Assembly (NCBI RefSeq): GCF_000212375.1 | Contig: NC_015501.1 | Span: 682,001-746,000, forward strand | Reading direction: 5' to 3' | DNA: 64,000 nucleotides | Source of the DNA: Porphyromonas asaccharolytica DSM 20707 | GTDB lineage: Bacteria > Bacteroidota > Bacteroidia > Bacteroidales > Porphyromonadaceae | Part shown: positions 44,105 to 51,704 of the stretch, piece after piece | How the letters are laid out: each line of letters opens with the position of its first letter | How positions within the stretch are numbered: the first letter of the stretch is position 1 | Translations under genes and position numbers: made by a program | Notes under the pieces: generated by a model | The model's database searches: none | What the model saw: the letters and a program-made list of their open reading frames with translations, nothing else | What the model was told of the DNA's origin: nothing

Positions 44105-44500
44105 TTACTCTTGAGACACAGGATAGCCAGCATCCATCCATCCGAGGATTCCATCCTTGAGATTAACGATTTGGTATCCTTCCTTTACCAGTAGCTGGGC
44201 CGCCATCATGCTCCTCTTGCCCGACCGACAATAGAGGTATATGGGCTGACTCTTGTCGAATCTCGCTTTGACTAGTTGAGTGAAGTGTGACTCATGCACA
44301 TCTATGTTGATGGCCTTCTCGAGATGACCTTTGGCAAATTCATCTGCTGTGCGTACATCAAGTAGCTGTACGGCGGCACTACTTATTTCCGCTTTGAAGG
44401 TAGCTGAATCTACCGATTTGATCCCCTCTGATGCATGGCATGATCCTATTAGCATTGATAGTACTCCCATAATGATGCAGTAGTAAAGTGTACGTGTCAT
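44105..44500 (-). CDS. Rhodanese-domain lipoprotein
   Basis: 131 residues. The N-terminus is hydrophobic and ends in a lipobox-like LIGSC, so it is probably an exported lipoprotein. One rhodanese domain follows: QLLDVRTADEFAKGHLEKAINIDV and the active-site loop YLYCRSGKRSM with the catalytic Cys. It transfers sulfane sulfur in the periplasm, similar to PspE/GlpE-type proteins. The TonB receptor upstream on the same strand is 234 bp away with a hairpin between, so it is probably a separate unit. Confidence 0.87.
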   Translation of the reverse strand: MTRTLYYCIIMGVLSMLIGSCHASEGIKSVDSATFKAEISSAAVQLLDVRTADEFAKGHLEKAINIDVHESHFTQLVKARFDKSQPIYLYCRSGKRSMMAAQLLVKEGYQIVNLKDGILGWMDAGYPVSQE

Positions 44501-44536
44501 ATATATAATGTGTTGTTATGGCCAAACTGCCTATTG

Positions 44537-44562
44537 GAGACTGTTGCGAAATCAACAGTCTC
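44537..44562. repeat. GAGACTGTTG perfect inverted element, copy 2
   Basis: GAGACTGTTG-CGAAAT-CAACAGTCTC, a perfect 10-bp inverted repeat with 6-bp spacer. Same 10-mer as at 30576 and 50036. Confidence 0.72.
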
Positions 44563-44657
44563 TATTGATACTGATATAACGGCTCGAACAGCAAAGTGTT
44601 GCCCTAGAGAGCGATTTTTATGTGATTTAATTCTAGACTGTAACCCAAAGAGTAATT

Positions 44658-44695
44658 GGTGCGACCTCAGACTTTTGTATATCCAAGGTCGCACC
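44658..44695 (-). terminator. Hairpin after the TonB receptor gene
   Basis: GGTGCGACCT and AGGTCGCACC form a perfect 10-bp stem with an 18-base loop, 40 bp past the receptor stop. No T run. Confidence 0.55.
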
Positions 44696-44734
44696 GCTAG
44701 CTGCTACAAGGAGGATAGTTGGTCTTCCTAGTAG

Positions 44735-46903
44735 TTAAAATCTATAAGTCATGGAGAGATTGATCACACGACCATTACCATGAGTATACTCGTTATCTCT
44801 TGCTACTAATTGAGACTGGACCGTGTAGTAGGTGGTGTTGAGTAAGTTCTCTATGCCCAATGTGTAGGTAAACTTATCTACCGTAAGCCCTGCATTGAGA
44901 TGCAATAAGGTGACAGGTGTTACCTTGCCTTCGCCCTCAGCATATTTTCCTTTTTCGTTTGTGGCAAAGCGGTCCCTTGCTCCAGTATACATACCATATA
45001 GGCGTATATAGCTATGTTTCGTTGGGCGGCAATTGATATATGCTGTAATCTTCATTGGAGGGATAGACTGGCCACTCATATAGTGGTCCCAAGAGCCATC
45101 AACGTACTTCTTCCCCTCCATCATGGAGAACCCAACGCCCGTCTGCCACTGTCTATTGATGGTAGCATCCATTGATAGCTCTCCACCTAGGATACGTTGG
45201 GGTGAGCGATCTACCACCCAGAATCCATCTACACTTTTAAGGTCACTACCAAGTGCTGCATAGGTGTAGAATACTGCGCCAGAAGTCTCTAACCTTGAAG
45301 CCTCTCCAAAGAGTCCTCTAACGGTGGAGTAAAAACCTATTTCGGCATTGTGAGTCTTAACAGGCGAAGTCTCTATTTTGCTCAGCACATCACTCTTGGC
45401 ATCGCGCAGGGTGCGCCCTAGGTCATATATAGAGAAGCCTTGAGAGTAAGCTAAAAATGGTTGGAACACTCTCCACTTATTCAAGGTTACACCACCATTT
45501 AAGGATAGATTGTTGTAAGGCAGCACACCGCCTTGGACCTTAGTCCGCTCAACGCCCGCCTTCTTTGGAAGGACTTCATAGTCTGGCACGTGTACGTCGA
45601 TGCGATCATACCTTGCCCCAACCTTGATGTTGAGAAGGTCGCCGATAGTGGTTTTGGTTTGCACAAATGGCCCGAAGTTAAGAGCTGTCATCTCTGGCAC
45701 CCAATAACGTCCGTCTACAAGAGGCTGTCCAGTACGATCCATTGTGAAGTCTATCCCATACAGGAGCTTTGTAAATACTTGCTCACTCAGAGGGAGTTTG
45801 GAGTCAAGCTGAGCTTTTGCTCCGATCTGCTTTGCCTCAATGGTTGCCTGCCCGCTAGTGCCTTCCCAGCGAGGCTTCTTCTCATTATGTATCCGGTAGT
45901 CTGTCACGACCTTTAGTGCACGGCCCTGGAGGGTCGCCTCAAAGTTCGTCCCGCTGAAGATGTTTTGATGCGTGTAGCGTATGTAAGCATTGTGATTGTA
46001 CGCCATCCCCTCTGGGATTGCTTCTTTTGGCCGATCACCTTTAATTCCGATGCGTGGGCTTTCCAGGTATTTACCACCACTAGCAATGAGCGGACTGTTT
46101 TGTACGGTCCTAAAGAAGTTGTACATTCCCTCAATACGTGCTGTCTCGCTTATTTGATAACCGACCTTTGCTAGGGCATTGTATGTGCGGGTGTCGCCTA
46201 GCCCATATCTAGGAGAGAGGTATACGCCATCTCCATCTACCGAGCTACCCGTCTGTCCGATCACTCCATTAACCAGGTAGTCAAAACCTCCTAGCTTGCC
46301 ATAGAGCTGCTGATTGAGACGGTAGCCAAATGACTGTGTCTTATTGCTAAGCAAAGAGTGATCCTGCATTGCTATGTAAGACTGACCGCCGAAAGGCTTA
46401 TCATTTCTGTTCTTACGCGTCACGATATTGATGATACCACCATTTGCTCCATTGCCATAAAGTGCGGTCGCACCTTTGATCACCTCAATTCGCTCTACAG
46501 CCGTTGGGTCAATGGTCCGAAGGTCACGGCTTGTTGCCCGTAGAGGGGTTGTTTGTGGAATGCCATCAATCAGTACTAGTACACTTCTTCCTCTCAAAGT
46601 GTTGGAGCGCTCACTAGTCGTATTGCCAGTAGAGGCCATCCCTGGCACCAAAAAGCCTACGATAGCCTGCATGTCTGGCATAGTCTTATTGAGCTCCGCT
46701 AGTTCCTTTCGTGTTACAATTGAGATGGACGTCGCCGATTGACTTTTCACTTCTGGGGTTCTTTGAGCAGTCACGACCACTTCATCGAGTTTGACTTCAT
46801 CCTGCACCTCATTTTGAGCCATGGCTGTAAGGCCTATGGAGGTAGATATTAATAGAGAAAGGGCCACGTAGCGTACCCATCTGTTTAGTCCTAAATATCT
46901 CAT
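44735..46903 (-). CDS. TonB-dependent outer-membrane receptor (siderophore type)
   Basis: 722 residues. The signal peptide is about residues 1-30. A TonB-box-like segment (DEVVVTAQRTPEVK) comes next, then the plug domain with LRGRSVLVLIDGIPQTT, DPTAVERIEVIKGATALYGNGANGGIINIVTRK. The remainder is a beta barrel ending in GRVINLSMTYRF with a C-terminal aromatic. No N-terminal carboxypeptidase-like domain, so it is not a SusC type. It resembles ferric-siderophore receptors. The substrate is not readable. No linked TonB-ExbBD. Confidence 0.9.
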   Translation of the reverse strand: MRYLGLNRWVRYVALSLLISTSIGLTAMAQNEVQDEVKLDEVVVTAQRTPEVKSQSATSISIVTRKELAELNKTMPDMQAIVGFLVPGMASTGNTTSERSNTLRGRSVLVLIDGIPQTTPLRATSRDLRTIDPTAVERIEVIKGATALYGNGANGGIINIVTRKNRNDKPFGGQSYIAMQDHSLLSNKTQSFGYRLNQQLYGKLGGFDYLVNGVIGQTGSSVDGDGVYLSPRYGLGDTRTYNALAKVGYQISETARIEGMYNFFRTVQNSPLIASGGKYLESPRIGIKGDRPKEAIPEGMAYNHNAYIRYTHQNIFSGTNFEATLQGRALKVVTDYRIHNEKKPRWEGTSGQATIEAKQIGAKAQLDSKLPLSEQVFTKLLYGIDFTMDRTGQPLVDGRYWVPEMTALNFGPFVQTKTTIGDLLNIKVGARYDRIDVHVPDYEVLPKKAGVERTKVQGGVLPYNNLSLNGGVTLNKWRVFQPFLAYSQGFSIYDLGRTLRDAKSDVLSKIETSPVKTHNAEIGFYSTVRGLFGEASRLETSGAVFYTYAALGSDLKSVDGFWVVDRSPQRILGGELSMDATINRQWQTGVGFSMMEGKKYVDGSWDHYMSGQSIPPMKITAYINCRPTKHSYIRLYGMYTGARDRFATNEKGKYAEGEGKVTPVTLLHLNAGLTVDKFTYTLGIENLLNTTYYTVQSQLVARDNEYTHGNGRVINLSMTYRF

Positions 46904-47301
46904 GATATTAATATATTGTTAGTGTATTTTGGAGAAACGATCAATTTGGACTCCACTCCTTCATTCGGCTACAAAGTTCATAAACTACACTATTATATGA
47001 AATACCCATATGTGTGTATTTTGAGTATGATGTGCGAAGTGTACTCTTGCGTTTGAGGCTTCGTGTATTAATACAGCTACTTCCACTTGTTCGCCCCACA
47101 AGGGGGCATGAGTTTGGGGGCTAATCACTTACTCCCCCCAGTCGTTCGGGGCAAGCTAACGAAAAACGTCCAAACTATAGCAGTCGTTGTAGTAAAAAAC
47201 AATGTCGATGAATGCTAGAGTTGTATGCCCTGCAAATGTCTATACTTCAACGCCTTGGTCGGACTTGCGATAGATTTCTCGCAATCTAGTGGTGTGACTA
47301 C
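46904..47301. other. Intergenic region with G/C-rich short inverted repeats
   Basis: About 400 bases between the TonB receptor start and the tRNA-Asn promoter. Near 47085-47155 are interleaved inverted repeats (GCCCC...GGGGGC, GGGGGC...CCCCC, GTTCGGGGC). No coding frame is recognised. I found no convincing Bacteroidetes promoter for the receptor. Confidence 0.4.
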
Positions 47302-47332
47302 TTGCACGTATTGGAGAAATGTATTACCTTTG
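47302..47332 (+). promoter_or_regulatory. Promoter of the tRNA-Asn pair
   Basis: TTG at 47302-47304 and TACCTTTG at 47325-47332 with a 20-bp gap, the same geometry as the tRNA-fMet and rRNA promoters. Confidence 0.75.
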
Positions 47333-47348
47333 CACTCACATTTGAAAC

Positions 47349-47422
47349 GCTTCCTTAGCTCAGTTGGTTAGAGCATCTGACTGTTAATCAGGGGGTCCTT
47401 GGTTCAAGCCCAAGAGGGAGCG
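47349..47422 (+). tRNA. tRNA-Asn (GTT), copy 1
   Basis: 74-nt cloverleaf with anticodon GTT at 47383-47385, acceptor GCTTCCT/AGGGAGC (one T-G pair), T-stem CTTGG/CCAAG. The CCA end is not encoded. Confidence 0.94.
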
Positions 47423-47462
47423 CAACGAGTGGATCATCAGTGAGGCTGTTAAGTCTCGTACT

Positions 47463-47536
47463 GCTTCCTTAGCTCAGTTGGTTAGAGCATCTGACTGTTA
47501 ATCAGGGGGTCCTTGGTTCAAGCCCAAGAGGGAGCG
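47463..47536 (+). tRNA. tRNA-Asn (GTT), copy 2
   Basis: Identical to copy 1 over its whole length, 40 bp downstream. It is followed by GCGCAGCG where copy 1 is followed by GCGCAACG, consistent with a recent tandem duplication. Transcribed from the same promoter. Confidence 0.94.
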
Positions 47537-47621
47537 CAGCGTTGCTACACTGAGTTGTTTTGTTTTTTGGCTTGAGAGAAAGCTGTTGTCTTTTGAGCCT
47601 TCATATTTGTGGTTAACAAAA

Positions 47622-47677
47622 GAAATCTCCTCCCGAATATCCGTAGTAGTGGATTCGGAAGGAGATTCTTTTTTTTT
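47622..47677 (+). terminator. Terminator after the tRNA-Asn pair
   Basis: GAAATCTCCTCCCGAAT pairs with ATTCGGAAGGAGATTC (small bulge), followed by nine or more T residues. The T run abuts the end of the transposase remnant. Confidence 0.85.
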
Positions 47678-47679
47678 GT

Positions 47680-47928
47680 TCATCCGAGATTTTGTGTGAT
47701 GACCTGATCGTGGAGAGCATAAAGTCTTAGTTGAAAGTAGTCCACATCTCTGTATCCGTAGGCAATCCTTTTGAGGACTTTGATCTTGTTATTGATCCCT
47801 TCGACCACTCCATTGGAAATGGGGTGATCATACCAATTTAGAATGCCCCATTGATAGAGCCGGATGGTTTTAGCGATTTGTTTGATATGCCTAACACCCG
47901 AATCGTCTGCTTGTTCGAGCCACTTCTA
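47680..47928 (-). pseudogene. ISL3-family transposase, C-terminal remnant
   Basis: Translating the minus strand from TGG at 47920-47922 gives about 80 residues (WLEQADDSGVRHIKQIAKTI, then LNWYDHPISNGVVEGINNKI, KVLKRIAYGYRDVDYFQLRL) ending at the TGA at 47680-47682. The NGVVEGINNKIKVLKR and YGYRD motifs are the C-terminus of ISL3-type transposases. A TAG closes the frame just upstream at 47926-47928, and the catalytic part is missing. A relic of an insertion sequence between the tRNAs and the bla-type pair. Confidence 0.83.
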
Positions 47929-47958
47929 GCGATGTGGGATAAAAATATTGGGCGAAAG

Positions 47959-47989
47959 TTTGTTTATCTACGAAATTGTCGTAACTTTG
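47959..47989 (+). promoter_or_regulatory. Promoter of the BlaI/BlaR1-like pair
   Basis: TTTG at 47959-47962 and TAACTTTG at 47982-47989, 19 bp apart: a full Bacteroidetes promoter. Operator-like dyads lie between the two boxes and just after the -7 box. Confidence 0.85.
47969..47983. promoter_or_regulatory. Operator 1, TACGA-N5-TCGTA
   Basis: TACGAAATTGTCGTA, a perfect 5-bp dyad with 5-bp spacer lying in the promoter spacer and touching the -7 box. Probable site of the BlaI-family repressor encoded next. Confidence 0.78.
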
Positions 47990-47990
47990 C

Positions 47991-48005
47991 TACGAATAAA
48001 TCGTA
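47991..48005. promoter_or_regulatory. Operator 2, TACGA-N5-TCGTA
   Basis: TACGAATAAATCGTA, same half-sites and spacing as operator 1, extended by C/G on each side. Its first base is 22 bp after that of operator 1, two helical turns, at the predicted transcript start. A third half-site (TCGTAG) follows near 48019. Confidence 0.78.
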
Positions 48006-48035
48006 GAAAGGACATTGATCGTAGATAACAACAAT

Positions 48036-48410
48036 ATGAGTGAGCCAAACTTTCTAAACGGACTATCTCCTCTCGAGGAGGATTTTATGCGTGCACTATG
48101 GCATATTGGAGAGGGAGAGATAAGCGATGCTATCCCCCTGATGGAGCATTCGGATACTCCCTACACCACGGTGGCTTCGGTGGTCAATAAACTGGAGAGC
48201 AAAGGGTATGTTACTCGTACGGGGAAGCGACGTGGACACCTCTATGCCCCTTTGGTAAGCCTGGAGGAGTACACCGACAAGACCATCAAATACATTGTTG
48301 CCAACTTCTTCAAAGGCTCGTACAAAAGTCTGGTGCAGCACTTTGCACAGGAGGAGAAGGTAAGCAAGGAGGAGATCTCAGAGATTCTGAAACTAATTGA
48401 AGAGGAGTAA
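48036..48410 (+). CDS. BlaI/MecI-family transcriptional repressor
   Basis: 124 residues from the ATG at 48036; a longer frame starts at TTG 48015, within the transcript leader, and is less likely. A winged-helix domain occupies residues 8-80 (LSPLEEDFMRALWHIGEGEISDAI, TPYTTVASVVNKLESKGYVTR). The C-terminal dimerisation helices include FKGSYKSLVQHFAQEEKVSKEEI. Repressors of this family are cleaved on signal from the adjacent BlaR1-like sensor. The operators upstream indicate autoregulation. Confidence 0.92.
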   Translation: MSEPNFLNGLSPLEEDFMRALWHIGEGEISDAIPLMEHSDTPYTTVASVVNKLESKGYVTRTGKRRGHLYAPLVSLEEYTDKTIKYIVANFFKGSYKSLVQHFAQEEKVSKEEISEILKLIEEE

Positions 48411-48415
48411 GTGGT

Positions 48416-50029
48416 ATGATGATTTGGTTGAAATATCTAGGGCTGTCGGGGATAGGGATTGCTCTCTTTTATCTCCTCGGAGTGGTATTGCTCCGCAAAA
48501 GCACCCTACTCCGAGCCAAGCGGTGGTATTACCTTATCGCCATCGTTTTTAGCCTTTTGCTCCCTCTGCTCTCTTTAGCAGTACCAAAAAGGGAGGTAGA
48601 GGAGGCACAAGACAAGCTACTCCCCAGTTTCACCATTGTGATAGAGGAGGAACCAACCATCACTGCACCTGCTACAAAGAGAAACACTATTGACTGGACC
48701 AGAGTGCTGATGGCAACTTGGGCTATTGGTGCAGCAAGTACGCTCATCTGGCTCACCTCTGGCGGGTACAAACTCTATAGATTATGCCGTACTTCCACGA
48801 AGCGCGAGCTCAGTCACAACGCCACACTTTATGAGGTAGATGAAGAGCTAGCCCCCTTCACGATTGGCAGGGCGATCTTTATCCCCAAGTCATTATCACA
48901 AAGCGATATCACACCCACTATTCTGTCGCATGAGCTGGAGCACATCAGGCAGAAGCACTATTGGGATATCATCATTAGTACGGTGCTGCAGCCCTTACAG
49001 TGGTGGAATCCATGTGCGTGGGGATTGCTCCAACAACTGCGCACTAACCTTGAGTACCTAGCAGACCAAGGGGTGTTGCGAGAGGGAAGAGACCGAAAGA
49101 CCTACCAGTACCAGTTACTGGAGTGTACACTAGGCCGAAAGGTAGAGCTACCCTCGCTCTCATTTTCTATGCAAAACCTAAAGAAACGAATCGTAATGAT
49201 GAACAGCAAGAACAGAACCAACAAGAAACTAGCCGTAGTTTACGCACTTTCGGCCCTTCCAGTACTTGCCTTCTTGGCACTCGGTACTCAGATGGTCACC
49301 ATCAAGCAAGCCCAAGCAAGCACCATCACAGAGGTGGCTCCGCCACCAACCGAAGACAAGGTCTTTGAAAAGCTAGATGTACTACCTGAATTTCCAGGAG
49401 GTGGAAAGGCAATGATGCAGTGGATCAGCCAAAATATGCAATACCCAAAGAATGCTGTAGACGGCAATATCGAGGGGCGTGTAATCGTCTCATTTATTGT
49501 CGAAAAGGATGGCTCTATCTCCAATGTCGAGGTAAAGAAAAGTGTCCACGAGTTACTAGACAAGGAGGCGCTAAGAGTGATCAATGCCATGCCTAAGTGG
49601 AACCCAGGCATGCAAGATGGACAACCGGCAAGAGCCCGCTTCTTTGTTCCAATCAGCTTCAAAACCCAACAATCTGCAGAAGTTAAGGAAAAGGTCTTTG
49701 AGGACCTAGATAATATGCCTGAATTCCCAGGAGGAGGAAAGGCAATGATGGAGTGGCTTAGCCAAAATATCCAGTATCCAAAGGAGGCAGTTGATGGCAA
49801 GATTGAGGGACGTGTGATGATCTCATTCGTGATTGAGAAGGATGGCTCCGTCTCCAATGCCAAAGTCTTTAGGGGCATAGATGAGTCACTAGACAACGAG
49901 GCGCTAAGAGTGGTCAATGCGATGCCCAATTGGAAGCCAGGTATGCAGGATGGCCAGCCAGCAAGAGCCCGCTTTACCATCCCTGTCAGTTTCAAGCTCC
50001 CTAGGTCTACCCCAGCACCAACCAAATAA
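48416..50029 (+). CDS. BlaR1-like M56 peptidase fused to two TonB C-terminal domains
   Basis: 537 residues. About four membrane segments (residues ~4-25, 40-60, 98-118, 275-295) enclose an M56 zinc protease domain with HELEHIRQKHYWD. Two tandem copies of a ~110-residue TonB C-terminal-like domain follow, each starting KVFE.LD..PEFPGGGKAMM and ending ARARF..P.SFK. They replace the penicillin-binding sensor of BlaR1. The family is common in Bacteroidetes and of unknown signal. It likely senses a periplasmic cue and cleaves the BlaI-type repressor. Start 5 bp after the repressor stop. Confidence 0.9.
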   Translation: MMIWLKYLGLSGIGIALFYLLGVVLLRKSTLLRAKRWYYLIAIVFSLLLPLLSLAVPKREVEEAQDKLLPSFTIVIEEEPTITAPATKRNTIDWTRVLMATWAIGAASTLIWLTSGGYKLYRLCRTSTKRELSHNATLYEVDEELAPFTIGRAIFIPKSLSQSDITPTILSHELEHIRQKHYWDIIISTVLQPLQWWNPCAWGLLQQLRTNLEYLADQGVLREGRDRKTYQYQLLECTLGRKVELPSLSFSMQNLKKRIVMMNSKNRTNKKLAVVYALSALPVLAFLALGTQMVTIKQAQASTITEVAPPPTEDKVFEKLDVLPEFPGGGKAMMQWISQNMQYPKNAVDGNIEGRVIVSFIVEKDGSISNVEVKKSVHELLDKEALRVINAMPKWNPGMQDGQPARARFFVPISFKTQQSAEVKEKVFEDLDNMPEFPGGGKAMMEWLSQNIQYPKEAVDGKIEGRVMISFVIEKDGSVSNAKVFRGIDESLDNEALRVVNAMPNWKPGMQDGQPARARFTIPVSFKLPRSTPAPTK

Positions 50030-50035
50030 CTTTAA

Positions 50036-50205
50036 GAGACTGTTGCACGAAGGCGATCTGCTTCGTTGCTTTTGGAATTCGGGCTCGGTCACGTACGCTA
50101 GTACGCTCCCATCACCCTTATCCTTTTGTGTGTGCCTGGTGCCCTACGTGCACCTTGCCCTCAGCGCCTGGCATCTCATCCTTCGTTCAAAGTCTTAGCA
50201 CATTT
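50036..50205. mobile_element. Insertion-sequence end fragment
   Basis: Starts with GAGACTGTTGCACGAAGGCG, matching the 10-mer ends at 30576 and 44537, and continues without a gene for ~170 bp. The terminal 10-mer and the adjoining gene fragment suggest a decayed mobile element. The family is not assigned. Confidence 0.45.
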
Positions 50206-50206
50206 G

Positions 50207-50500
50207 ATGAATCATATGTGCGAGAATAGCACTTCGCGCAACATTCTCTATATAGACGAAGGTGCTGAATTGCATCACTGCCTATTTTCAAATGAGTACT
50301 ATCTCAAAGAGAACTCGCTTATCCTTTCGGCTACTATTGAGGGCAAGCGAATAGAGACGATAGAGGTCTCTCTTGACACACTACAAGTAATACAGAGCCG
50401 TGGTGTGTGCAACCAAAACAGCTCATACCACGACCAAATTGTGAGCCTTGTCAATGCCAATCATCAGCTGATAAGGCAGAGAATAAAAGCCACTGCTTAA
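50207..50500 (+). pseudogene. PcfJ-like protein, C-terminal fragment
   Basis: About 95 residues with RNILYIDEGAELHHCLF, SLILSATIEGKRIETIEVSL and RGVCNQNSSYHDQIVSLV, resembling the C-terminal end of PcfJ-like proteins carried by conjugative elements. The frame upstream of residue ~35 belongs to the insertion-sequence-like end and does not look coding. No intact start. Probably a relic of an integrated element. A terminator follows the stop. Confidence 0.5.
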
Positions 50501-50523
50501 ACATCTTCATTTCCTAATAACAA

Positions 50524-50577
50524 AAGCCCCCAAAAGGGTGCCGACAGACGGCAACACTTTCGGGGGCTTCTTTTTTT
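50524..50577 (+). terminator. Terminator, probably bidirectional
   Basis: AAGCCCCC and GGGGGCTT close a long stem with an inner GTGCCG/CGGCA pairing, followed by seven T residues on the plus strand and an A-rich left flank. It separates the PcfJ-like fragment from the DUF2007 gene. Confidence 0.8.
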
Positions 50578-50614
50578 GCTTGATTCCGTAGGCTACTGCC
50601 TTAATGGACCATCG

Positions 50615-50998
50615 TTATGAGACGATGAGGACTATGAGAGCGATGATGATCCCGATGGCGACGAGTAGGAGGAGGAGCATGGTGAGCCGCTTCTCCAGAG
50701 ACCATTGAGCTGGGAGTGGTAGTCTAGTGACCCACTGTGTGAGACGTGTCGTAGGCTCATCGCTCTGGTCGGGTAGGACGAGCTCGCCACTGTCGATAAG
50801 CTCTTGTACCTGCGGGCGGGCACTCTCTGGCACCTCGACGATGAAGCCGCCTACGTCAACGAATGCGCTGAGCATCCGTGCGCTGTAACTATTGCGTATG
50901 GTGGCTGGTATGCCGTGATCAGAGAGCAGATCGAGGAGATCGAGCGCCTCCTCTTCGACCTGATAGGAGGCTAGTTGTACCATTCGGTCATCGTTCAT
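50615..50998 (-). CDS. DUF2007-domain membrane protein
   Basis: 127 residues. The N-terminal ~70 residues (MVQLASYQVEEEALDLLDLLSDHGIPATIRN, GFIVEVPESA..QVQELI) match the DUF2007 putative signal-transducing fold. The C-terminal hydrophobic segment (about residues 104-126) should anchor it in the membrane. Function unknown. It overlaps the end of nadD by 11 bases, so the two are co-translated. Confidence 0.82.
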   Translation of the reverse strand: MNDDRMVQLASYQVEEEALDLLDLLSDHGIPATIRNSYSARMLSAFVDVGGFIVEVPESARPQVQELIDSGELVLPDQSDEPTTRLTQWVTRLPLPAQWSLEKRLTMLLLLLVAIGIIIALIVLIVS

Positions 50999-51668
50999 AA
51001 GGAGTAGTCATTTTAGAGAGTGTGTCGTACAGTGCAGGCTGAGGAAGCCAGTGGCGCAGGTCGCGCCCTTCGTGGAGCGCCTGACGGATGGCTGTGGAGG
51101 AGATCTCTATCTGAGGAGCCTTGCTGAGCAGTCGTATCTGAGCTGTGGGGTACTGCTTGACTAGCTGGGAGAGGTCGTACCCGCTCCGCGGATAGACTAC
51201 GAGTGGCACACGATCCATGAGCTCTCCGTGGCGATACCACTGGGAGAGCGAGGCTAGGCTGTCAGCACCGATGATGAGACTAAAGGAGCAGTGCGGGTAA
51301 TGCTCCTCTAGAGCGGTGAGCGTCTCTAGCGTGTAGTGTGGCTCAGGGAGCATAGACTCGATCGTGCATAACTCGTAGCGATGATCGGACTGAATAGCCT
51401 GCTCGATCATGCGACAGCGCAGCGTGTAGGGTAGCGTGGGGCCATACTCCTTGAGCGGGTTTTGCGGGGTAGGCATAAACCATATTTGAGTTAGCCCTGA
51501 CAGCTCTGGATAAGCCAAGATGTAGTCACAGAGAGCCAGGTGCCCGATGTGAAGCGGGTCGAAGCTCCCCCCAAAGAGTCCGACAGTCCCGCTAACGTCC
51601 GATGCTGCAGGACGTAGATGGGTCAGGTCGAGAGTCTTGTCCCTAGAGTCTTTACCGTCAGGAGTCAT
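50988..51668 (-). CDS. nadD: Nicotinate-nucleotide adenylyltransferase
   Basis: 226 residues. Nucleotidyl-transferase loop GLFGGSFDPLHIGHL near residue 30, SFSLIIGADSLASLSQW, and the late ISSTAIRQAL motif. It adenylates nicotinate mononucleotide in NAD synthesis. The first ~25 residues precede the fold and may be partly an upstream extension, although no better ATG is nearer to the motif. Confidence 0.93.
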   Translation of the reverse strand: MTPDGKDSRDKTLDLTHLRPAASDVSGTVGLFGGSFDPLHIGHLALCDYILAYPELSGLTQIWFMPTPQNPLKEYGPTLPYTLRCRMIEQAIQSDHRYELCTIESMLPEPHYTLETLTALEEHYPHCSFSLIIGADSLASLSQWYRHGELMDRVPLVVYPRSGYDLSQLVKQYPTAQIRLLSKAPQIEISSTAIRQALHEGRDLRHWLPQPALYDTLSKMTTPYER

Positions 51669-51704
51669 AGTCTGAGTGATAAAAAGTAGGGTAGTTATGC
51701 TTAG

